Source: Colias croceus (taxonomy: Eukaryota > Arthropoda > Insecta > Lepidoptera > Pieridae). From it: a DNA stretch of 64,000 bases. Under the pieces are notes generated by a model. The model was not told the DNA's origin. It saw only the letters and a list, made by a program, of their open reading frames with translations, and searched no databases. Shown here piece by piece: positions 50,701-62,700 of the stretch. The DNA lies in NCBI RefSeq assembly GCF_905220415.1, contig NC_059549.1, positions 10,416,001 through 10,480,000 of the forward strand. Reading direction: 5' to 3'. A program made the translations under genes and the position numbers. The first letter of the stretch is position 1; the number at the start of each line of letters is the position of its first letter.

Positions 50701-53700
50701 ACCCAATTCGGTAAAACCATGCGTTTTAACATCTGTCATTGCATACAGGGTCGTTTACACACACAGACGTATACAAAAATGATAAAGATTGAACTCTAGA
50801 TGGCGTGAATGTAAAACAAGTTTGGCGTGTATGTATTTGAGTAGTTAGTAGCATATTATATTCTGAATTTCTGATCCATGCCTATTCACTCAAAACTACC
50901 TAATAACACTAATGATTTGTAACAGTAAATTATTTCAATAGGTAGGTATTTGAACATTTCCCAACAAGACGTAAGAATAATTATTCGTAGGTATACAAGA
51001 TACAATAACAAATCTAATACACTATTTATTATTTTATTATTTACTAGCGGTCCGCCCCGGCTTCGCCCGTGGTACATGTTTACGTTTTCTCTCCATAAGA
51101 AGTAAGAACCATCCTCGTACTTCAAGGAATATAATAAAAAAAGAATTATCGAAATCGGTTCAGCCGTTCTCGAGTTATGCGCTTACCAACACATTTTGCG
51201 ATTCATTTTTATATTAGACTAGCGGTCCGCCCCGGCTTCGCCCGTGGTACATGTTTACGTTTTCTCTACATAAGAACCATCCTCGTACTTCAAGGAATAT
51301 AATAAAAAAAGAATTATCGAAATCGGTTCAGCCGTTCTCGAGTTATGCGCTTACCAACACATTTTGCGATTCATTTATATATATATAAGATTATGTGAAA
51401 ATAACCAGGAAGGTGAAAAACATATTTACGAAAACATAGTAACATATGGCTGTCGCTACAATAATTATATTTCAATTTTATCTTTTTATACCTAGTAGAA
51501 CTGGCCGACGAATAAAAAAAATCGTATTAGAATACAATATATTACGGAACAAAAAAAGGATTGTAACTGAATTAGGTAGGTATGTTTGTTTCTGGGCGCA
51601 CCGTTTTCGACGACGCGACGCGACGCGCGACGTAAGCGTATAGGTATAGGTACCTACTTTGCTAAAACAAACTAATAAAATTGTGTGTCTGTCTGAAAAT
51701 TCGGAAAAGCATATTTTGCAAGTTTGTGATTACTTTGATAGTTTACCGATTTATAATAATTGTAATTGTAATTGTATAATATATAATTTGCAATGTGGTG
51801 AAATTTCATAAAAATCACGGGCCAATTTTTTGTTTTGAATCCCACCGAAAATATAATTGCGTTATTAGAATAATTAATTACTATACCTACCCACGATCAA
51901 TTATTACAATATAGTCTCAAATGCATACTAGAGAAATATTGCAATTTGATTCAATTAAAATGCATAGCGTACAAAAATAAATTCACAACACAAGAAATTC
52001 CGCGCGCAAATCATAGCGCGTGTCAATGAAATCAAGAATGTTTTATATCAAGCCGACGCGGACTAGCGACGACGCGACGCCGAACAAAAGTACCTACGAC
52101 GGACGACCACGCTTCGAGTTGCCAAACACACAGCCAAACAACAATAATGAGTAATAAATTGTTTACAAAAAAAACAAGTTTTCCATTTTTCTGTATGAGT
52201 AGACAGAACTTCAAAACGCCACCTGCTACGGTTTATATTATGAACGATGGTTATAAAAATAAAAGTTATATTTGTTGGTGTAAACTATTTTATTGATCAA
52301 TAATTTTGGAATTTAAAACTGTCAACATTGATTACAATAAAACGCAGTTTTATTTTATTACACTATTGTTTTTTTATCAAAACATGTATTTGAAGTACCA
52401 TATAATATTATGCTGATCCAAGCATTTTCACTCAAAACTAATATCACTAATGATTTGTAAAAGTAAATTATTTCAATATACATTTCATAACCAACAAGTA
52501 AGAATAATTATTATTATTCCTACCTACAACAACAAACCTAAAACACTATTTACTATGGGAAAATAACCAGGAAGGTGAAAAACATTATATTATTATTTAC
52601 GATTTCGACGCACTCGACTTTTAGTAAAATATAGTAGGTAAACATAATATTATGGTTTTGATTTTTGCTACTAGTATAAGAAAACTGCGTGTTCAAACTA
52701 CTTGTTTGTCTGTCTGAAAATTCGGAAGTACTTTGGTAGTTTACCGATTTATAATAATATTGTATATATCGTTGTTTAAAAAATATTCAAACACAATAAA
52801 ATATGATATACTGATTTATCACTGGTTTCAGTGATGAACTGATGAGTCAATGTTAGCCACTATACTTTCGTCATACGTGTGTATGATTGATGTGATTTGC
52901 AACGTGGTGATATTTCAGAAAAATCACGGGTCAAATTGTCCCACCGAAAATATAACTGCGTTATAAGAATAACTATACCTACGATAAATTATACATAATA
53001 CAATATAGTCTCAAATGCATACTAGTGAAATATTTTATTTGAATCAATAAAATAAAAAAAAAAATAAAAAATAATAATAATACAAAAATAAATTCACAAC
53101 ACAAGAAAATCCGCGCGCAAATCATAGCGCGTGACAATGAAATCAAGAACTTTCGAGCCGACGCGACGCGGACGACGAAGGAGCCTAACAAAAGTACCTA
53201 CAATCATAGGCGGCTCGTGACAAAATTGTATGGCCGTGTTCACTTGAAATAAAACAACGAAAATAGGTACCTACAATAGCGTTAGCAGTACAAAAAAAAT
53301 GAGCACCACATTATAAATGTCTATTTAATATTTATACACTAAAAATTATAGAGTATTTCAAAACGAATTCAATTATTATTTAGCAATAATTAGAAAATCC
53401 CCGAATTTGCATTCGTGATCGTATTCATAGTGTTTGTCTACACTAATATTATAAAGAGGAAAACTTTGTTTGTTTGTTTGATTGTAATGAATAGGCTCAT
53501 AAACTACTGGACATTTTACCAATGTTTGCAAGTTTGTGATTACTTTGATAGTTTACCGATTTATAATAATTGTATACTTATATCATTGTTTAAAAATATT
53601 CAAACACAATATGATATAGGTACTGATTTATCACTGGTTTCAGTGATGAACTGATGAGTCAATGTTAGCCACAATACTAATCACTTTCGTCATACATGTG

Positions 53701-56700
53701 TATGAACTATGATTGATGTGATTTGCAATGTGGTGAAATTTCATAAAAATCACGGGCCAATTTTTTGTTTTGAATCCCACCGAAAATACATATATTACTA
53801 ATTGCGTTATTAGAATAATTAATTACTATACCCACGATCAATTATTACAATTTACAATATAGTCTCAAATGCATACTAGAGAAACATTGCAATTTGAATC
53901 AATTAAAATGCATAGCATACAAAAATAAATTCACAACACAAGAAATTCCGCGCGCAAATCATAGCGCGTGTCAATGAAATCAAGAATGTAATTTATATCA
54001 AGCCGACGACGACGCCGAACTAAAGTACCTACAGTACCATTTACCTTCAGTGTACAATACAGTTTACAGACCTACGACGGACGAACAATAATGAGTAATA
54101 AATTGTTTACAAAAAAAAACATAGTTTCTAAGGTCATTAGTTTTATTTTATTTTATTGTTATTTTCTTTGAACGATTGGAAATGAAATTACTCAATTTTT
54201 ACACAGAACTTTGATTTATTAGAATTATGCTCATTATGTATAAGATAACGAACGCGAATGCACGACATCTAGCGCGTCTTATGTCTAAACATCGCCTTTC
54301 GTTTAGACATTGACGCGCTAGATCTGTAATAAGTATATAGTCTATGCGCTAGATGTCGTGCTTTATGTCGTGTTTCGCTTGGCAAAAGTCACGCACACTA
54401 CTGTAGAAGTGTCAAATTTTTCCGGTATTTTACTGTTGTTTTTCTAAGTAAATATTGTAAATTATTGATTAAAAAGGTCGAACGCGCACACATTTCATTA
54501 TAGAGAAGTGATAAAATGATTAGTTTTAAAGAAATAGTGTCTGTGTTAAGTGTTTAGAGGTAATCAAAAATGTATGGAGGGACGGTCGGAACATCCACCT
54601 TAATGAAAAAAAATTTATAAAAATCCGGAATTTCCAAAGTAAACGCAGCCTAGTATTCCCACCTTCCTCTTAACAAATACTAAACAAAACCAACACCTCC
54701 AGTCAGCGGAATTAAGCTCGTGGCAGCGGCGCGTCGCAGAGCTGAACAACAAAGTGACAGAGCTGGAGGAGAGACTGGGCAAAGGGGAGAAGGAGTTGGT
54801 GAAGAAGCAAGAGGAGTGCGCGAAACTGCAGAGGGATTTAAGGGAAAACGTCGCACAGAAGGAGGATCAGGTATAGTAGCGTTTGAAATTATATCGTTAA
54901 AGAACTAGGTAGATAATGCTTTAGAAAAACGAACTGAAACTGTCCTTAATGTGTTTGTATGATTCTAGTCGAAAATAACAAAAAGGAGCAAAATCAAGTT
55001 TATTGCTTAAGATGTAAACAACCAACCAATAACATTAATTTTTACAACCTAAAAATTTTTCGTCGTAAATGTTCACCAAATAAATTACAACCTTATTCAG
55101 TTCAATTAAAGACACATTTAATGACACCAAATGTTTTCAAGCTCAGGATGTTTATACGTCGATTATTGTGCATAAAGAAGGTTTGAAATATATTTGCAAC
55201 ATAATGTTAATCGATATGCAATTTTCAATTCTGTGTATATGAAGATTAGTACTAATATTGAGCAAAAGATCCAAATTTTACTTGAAATTCATATATTTTC
55301 TAGGAGGAAAGGATAGCAACGCTCGAGAAGAGATACCTGAACGCGCAACGTGAGTCCACTTCACTCCACGATCTGAACGAGAAGCTGGAGCAGGAGCTGC
55401 AGCACAAGCAGGCGCAGCTCAAGGTGAGCGGGGTGGAGTCGCTGTTCGTTTGACATTTTTGTGGAACCATCATTGGTGCACTGATAACGTCTCTAACTTC
55501 TACGGTATGCCATGGAGGGTGTTTTAAATTGCGATTTTTACAAAAAATTTTTTTTTCTATAAATAAATAGATATTTCTGGAAAATTCTTTAGTAACGATA
55601 AGATATCAGATATTAGAGTTTATGACGCAATTTTTAATATGTTTTCAGTGGTATACCCGATTGTAGTATAAAGTGTAACCTTAGATTTGTAATAACAAAT
55701 AACTCTCCATGAAGTCAGTTCTAAACTAAAGTCAACTAAATTCCCGACTGTTGTGGCACATCGAGCTTTAGAAGTTTTCTTTTTTGTGTTCGTGTGATCT
55801 TTATATTGTTCTTCTTTGATCAAATATAATATTCATTTCTTGTCAATTGCGCTACTATTTTGAATTGAAATGTTTTTAAAAACAGAGAGATTCTATTAAT
55901 TTTTCATGCTTCTGAGTTTTATTAGAATTTTATAATAAGTTTTTAATATACACGTTTTAAATTATGCAGTATAAATTAATACACTCTGTACATGTAAAGG
56001 TCTAATAAATAAGTCGCTCTGACTTCTTTACAATAACTTCTGAAGTCCGATGTGTATAACAAGAGTCCAGTCCCGCGTTCGCACATTGCATGCACCGGTA
56101 CCGATAGCGCTCCCCATGTCGCACACCCACCGCCATCACACGGTCATCATATCTACAGTGTTGTGACTCGGTGGAGACCTTGAAATAAATACCTGTAACT
56201 TTGTAACTACAACTACATGACGTATAAGTACCTATAGCTCTGTAACTACAACTACATGACGTATAAGTACTTATAGCTTTGAAACTACAACTATATGACG
56301 TATAAGTACCTATAGCTTCGTAACTACAACTATATGACGTATAAGTACCTATAGCTTCGTAACTACAACTATATGACGTATAAGTAAGTACCTATAGCTC
56401 TGTAACTACAACTACATGACGTATAAGTACTTATAGCTTTGAAACTACAACTATATGACGTATAAGTACCTATAGCTTCGTAACTACAACTATATGACGT
56501 ATAAGTACCTATAGCTTCGTAACTACAACTATATGACGTATAAGTAAGTACCTATAGCGTTGTAACTACAACTACATGACGTTTAAGTACCTGTAGTTTT
56601 GTAACTACAATTACATGACGTATAAGGTGTACCTATAGCTCTGTAATTACAACTATATGACGTATAAGTACCTATAGCTTCGTAACTACAACTACATGAC

Positions 56701-59700
56701 GTATAAGTACCTATAGCTTCGTAACTACAACTATATGACGTATAAGTACCTATAGCTTCGTAACTACAACTATATGACGTATAAGTACCTATAGCTTCGT
56801 AACTACAACTATATGACGTATAAGTACCTATAGCTTGGTATCTATAACTATATGACGTATAAGTACCTATAGCTTCGTAACTACAACTATATGACGTATA
56901 AGTACCTATAGCTTGGTATTTAGAACTATATGACGTATAAGTAAGTACCTATAGCGTTGTAACTACAACTACATGACGTTTAAGTACCTGTAGTTTTGTA
57001 ACTACAATTACATGACGTATAAGGTGTACCTATAGCTCTGTCACTACAACTACATGACGTTTAAGTACCTGTAGTTTTGTAACTACAATTACATGACGTA
57101 TAAGGTGTACCTATAGCTCTGTAACTACAACTACATGACGTATAAGTACCTATAGCGTTGTAACTACAACTACGTGACGTATAAGTACCTATAGCTTTGA
57201 AACTACAACTACATGACGTATAAATGCCTATAGCGTTGTAACTACAACTACATGACGTATAAGTACCTATAGCTCTAACTACAACTACATGACGTATAAG
57301 TACCAATAGCTTGGTAACTACAACTACATGACGTATAAGTACCTATAGCTCTAACTACAACTACATGACGTATAAGTACCAATAGCTTGGTAACTACAAC
57401 TACATGACGTATAAGTACCAATAGCTTGGTAACTACAACTACATGACGTATAAGTACCAATAGCTTGGTAACTACAACTACATGACGTATAAGTACCTAT
57501 AGCTTGGTAACTAGAACTATATGACGTATAAGTAAGTACCTATAGCGTTGTAACTACAACTACATATTGGTGTACCTATAGTTTTGTGATTACAACTACA
57601 TGACGTCATCGCACCGTCCGCTCGGCACTGTGGCACATTCGCAGCCCTGTTGAATACCGAGCACGTATGGAATACGTACTGAGATCCTAGGCGCGTAGGT
57701 ATAAGACAAAAGGAATAAGGATGGTACTGAAGGAACACTGTAGATATCATTACCGTGGCCGTTACGTGTAAATATTCCGCAGCTGCAAGAAGAGAAGATC
57801 GCGGCGATCGAGGAGAAGCTGGAGCTGTCGACGCAGAAGTTGGCACAGATGTCGTCGCTGCCGGAGATGGAGGAGCAGCTCAAGGCTCGCATGGAGGCGC
57901 TCAGCCAGGTGAGCTGGGCCTTGGATTGTGGACTTTGTTACATGGAGATAGGGTCGCGTTTTGTATAGGGGAAAGTGGAAGATTTGGGTAGAATTGGTGC
58001 GGGTTATAGGTCTTAAGAGTAAAGATAAATCGACATTTTAGGAAGTATTGGGCATTTACAATAATTACATCTGAAGTGGGTAATTCTGGATAATTGTTAA
58101 AATAATTTCATAATAAGTTTTATGTTGGAAAACATTTTAAGTGTAAAAGTTTTAAGTAAGACAAAAATCAACGCCTATATTTATTCCCCTAACAGATCTT
58201 AAAAATTACAGCATTAAACTATTCAAGAAATATAACAGAAATCTACATCAACACAAACTGAAATAAGTTTTGAAGAAATAGAAATGGGGCTTACAAAATG
58301 AAGTCCATATAACAAGGTCATCTTTTTAGTACTATAATACTGTAGGTTGTTTTGTTTCACTCCCATCCGTCATGCGCTTTGCTGTAGAGTCGTTTTATCG
58401 GGAACAGGATAATAATTTGGTGCTAGGTCTGTGTTACTAACATTTTATGTGTTTTTGTTATCAGGTAGTTGGGTTGAGGTATAGAGAAGGTAGTAATCAT
58501 TGTCATATTTTAGTAAATGATTTTTTTATAATTACAAAATAATGTTTTTGCTGTAGGTTATTTTTACGCAGGTATAGGATACCAAGGATAGATCAAGGTA
58601 CCAAGTTCCAGGGTTCGAAAGCTTATGGGTATTTGACATTGTAAAATGTGTGACCCAAAGATTATATATATCATGTATGCGCTAATTAATTTTCTGTTGC
58701 AAAGTCAGCCTTTATATCAATGCCAAAAGTGATAGTATGACCGTTCGTTTAATTTCATTATAATCTTTCATTTGCTTCGCCTTCAAAAGTAAGCTACATT
58801 TTTACATGTGGTGCATCCACTGTGACGTTACTTGACATAATTCGACGAATTTTATGAATTCTGCAATACAATAAACAAAATGAGTTTACACAAAACATGT
58901 CCAAACTTTTCTAATTTGTGTTTAAATTTAAATTAATTATTTGCAATTGTGTCAAAAGTAGTTGTCGATCTTTCCAGGCGCAAGAGCGACATGGATCTGC
59001 CGAAGATCGCATCCAGAGGCTCGAAGCGAGCGTGGAGGAGAAGAATGCTGAGCTGATGAGGCTGAACCAAAGGTTGAGGATGAATGAGGAACACAATACA
59101 CGGCTCTCGGCGACCGTGGACAAACTGCTGTCTGAGTCTAATGACAGGTAGGTTTTATTGGCGAGTTGGTATTTGTGGTAGAAAAGATAAAAGTGATCGA
59201 TATTTTTTTTTGCGTGCTGAGGGAATGTAGATTTTAGTTTAATATGAATAAGGTGCAAATTTCAGGATAATACGAATTGTATTTTATAAATTTAATATCC
59301 AGTTTATAATGTACATACAATGTAAGAGCAACATAGTCACCTTACACTAATTGTAATACACCCTATTAGTTGAATAATGAATCGAGAAATTTGTAGCCAT
59401 AGTAGCCCTTGATAAAGTCTTGAAATCAATCATTTCAAAGGTCGACCTGCGCATCTATTAACGCATATTATGTGGTCAACAATAAAACTTAAAAAACATA
59501 CTTCATAGCTGATTTATTTTGTTATTTTATTAGCATTTACAAATTTGAATTAAAATCCACAGATTGCAAGTCCACCTCAAGGAGAGAATGCACGCGCTAG
59601 AAGAGAAGAACGCGCTGCAACAAGAGTTGGAGAAGACGCGCAAGTACGCGGACGAGCTGCTCGCCGACAAGCAGGAGATACTCAAGGAGCTGGCCAAGTG

Positions 59701-62700
59701 GCGCATGGAGACAGAACAGGTATACAGTATACAAGTATGGGTATATTATAGCGAGATAGAGAACTTTAGGTGCTTTGGAAGTTAGGTTGAAAGATAACCT
59801 CTATCCTATCCTGCTTCTTGATTGTTAGTTCCTTTCCGTTTATTTTCCTTTCATTGCTGTTGCAAGGTGTCTGTATGTTTAATTTTGTACTAGCTTTCCG
59901 CCCGCGTTTTGAAAGAAAAACCCGCATAGTTCCCGTTCCCGTGGGATTTCGGGGATGAAGCCTATCCTATGTGTTAATCCAAGTTACCCTTTACATGTGT
60001 GCTAAAATACATTGTAGTCGGTTCAGTAGTATTTGCGTGAAAGAGTAACAAACACACACACACACACATCCTCACAAACTTTCGCATTTATAATATTAGT
60101 AGGATTGTGAATTATCACGATTTTGTTCATTATATATTACTAGCGGTCCGCCCCGGCTTCGCCCGTGGTACATATTAACGTTTTCTCTACATAAGAACCA
60201 TCCTCGTACTTCAAGGAATATAATAAAAAAAGAATTATCGAAATCGGTTCAGCCGTTCTCGAGTTATGGAATTACAACGAAAAGTGGCATTGATTTTTAT
60301 TATATACTAGCGGTCCGCCCCGGCTTCGCCCGTGGTACATATTAACGTTTTCTCTACATAAGAACCATCCTCGTACTTCAAGGAATATAATAAAAAAAGA
60401 ATTATCGAAATCGGTTCAGCCGTTCTCGAGTTATGGAATTACAACGAAAAGTGGCATTGATTTTTATATATTAGATTATTTTTGTTCCAAACAATTAAAA
60501 AAAAGGAATCTTTCAGCTTAATAATATTGAAATAGAAATCACAGAATACATATATTGGGCAGGATAAAGTGTAATTTAAAACCTAATTTGACATTTAATT
60601 ATCATTATTACAGATGAAACGGCAAATGCTCCAACAAGAGATAGCATTCAACATCCAGCAGACAGACGCGCTCACACGTTCGTTATCTCCTGCAGCGCCG
60701 CAACCGCCCGCGCTGTTCCAGCCTAAGGTGAGACATACACACACACACATATTATCTTGCATACAATATTATATCATGCACACACACACAATGTACTCAT
60801 CATAAAGTGCACAAATTCACACACGCGCATAATACTGCATACAAGCATACGCAAAATAAAAAAAAATGGTTGGTTTTTATGTCCGACTCAGTTTTCAATC
60901 GTGATTAAATTTTATTTTCATCTGTACTTGTAAAATAAAACTATGCTTCAGAGAAATACAACTATTTGAAACAAGTCATGCTATTGTTTACGCTTGGTAT
61001 AATTTTGTAGCTCATATTATGTTCTACGCTTCAATTTAAAATGAAAAAATATCCACATTCTCGTTAAGAGACTAATGCCCGTTTTCACCAACAACCCGTA
61101 AAATTTAAGTGTCACCTTAGTCAATTTAGGGGATACCTAACGTAAAATTTGCTTTCACCGACTGATAAGTGTCACCTAAATCTTTGTAGTGATTTGGTAG
61201 TGATTTGAAGGGTCCCTTAAACTAAGGAACCCTTACTTAGAAGACTGTTTAGGGGTTATTGGTGAAATGGGGCATAATGAAAGAATGAAATTTCCAGTTG
61301 GACGGTTCGTGGGAGAAATTACAACAAGCGCACGTGCTCGCGAACGTGCAACAAGCGTTCGACGTGCCTAGTGATGCGGAGGTGATTGACATTTATTTTA
61401 TATTGTGTTTCATATTGTTTATTTTGTTTATAATTTCGATAAGAACCACATTTTGACCATGATCTTGCTATGGAAACAATTTAGATGCAAATATTTCATC
61501 TTTGGCTATTGCAATCGAAATTATTTTTTTATACTTTACCTACTCTAATGTCGTAACCAAGAATGTAAAAAACATTGTTCATCGCTACTTCCTTGACTTA
61601 TTTAAGTGTGATTTTTTATATATTGCAATCTGGCGCAACAATTTTTACTCAATTTTTTCTTTATAAAAGAACACTGTCGAATTAGATTAGAATCCTGTAA
61701 TGATAGTAAGTTCTATGTGATGTAAATAAATAAATGAATAAAAATAAAATAAATATTGCAATAGCATTCTGGATGTATATTTCTTCGCAAGAATCTTAAA
61801 CCCACTCATGTTACGTTCCAGAACGACGAATCGGAAGGTGCCGAGGGACACACAGACGCGGCTGCATTAGCTTTAATGCTGCAGGAGCAGCTCGACGCGA
61901 TCAACACGGAGATACGGCTCATACAAGAAGAGAAGCAGAGCACAGAGGCTAGGGCGGAGGAGCTTGAGTCCAGGGTATGTTTGGATATCTGGTCACAAAG
62001 TATGAAAAATAAAAAGATTTGGTTTTTCTGACTTGGGGTTCTGTCATTACAAAAAAAAAAATTAAAATAGACGTTAGGTTGCGAAGTTCTTTTTTTAATA
62101 TTGCTTTGGAACTTGTTGTAACAAAGTTTTAAGTTGCACAGCACGAAACGTAAAATTCGATCACTTCGCACGGTAAATACCTATACCTACTTGGGCCGCT
62201 AGCGGCCCTTACCATAGACAGTTTCCGATATTCTTAAGCGTGGCGGCTAGCCTTGTGGAAAAGGACAAACCCTGGTTAAAATGCTAATACATAGTTTTGA
62301 TTAGTGTTTTTAAAGAATAAAAATAAATAAAAAATGTCTTAGCATTTAGAAATTTAAGATTTTTAATGATTTTAAACGCGATTTATTCATTTTATTATTT
62401 TCCCAACGTTCGCACACTTTGCAGCGACCGTGTTCCGTTTATCCGAATATCGTTTAAAATCCGTTAAAAATCTTTAATTTTTGAATGCTAAGACGTTTTT
62501 TCTATTTTTTATAAATTTATATATATGCTAATACTACGTATTATATGATTACGAACGTGTCTCGTTACAGGTGGGCAGCTACGAGCACATGAACGTAGTA
62601 TCCCGCCGCGCGGAGTCCCCCCCCGCGGCCGCCTCCCCCTCCCGCCCGCACATGCAGCACCACAAGTACCACACCGTGAGTGTATACACACACACATACA

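Larger units (their letters stand above)
48363..54702 (+). other. Liprin-alpha: Intron between exons 5 and 6 (6.3 kb)
   Basis: Contains the tail repeats at 49002-49171 and 51043-51390, the triplicated block and the nested palindromes. 49172-50886 is AT-rich without recognisable features beyond an agatggcgctgaattc patch at 50570. Confidence 0.75.

Noticed and set aside
56180..57605. CRISPR-like array, or Cys/Ser-rich repeat protein on the minus strand
   Set aside because: Units are directly adjacent with no unique spacers, in an animal intron. The repeating peptides arise only because 39 is a multiple of three.
58911..59258. 115-codon minus-strand frame
   Set aside because: Antisense shadow of liprin-alpha exon 9.
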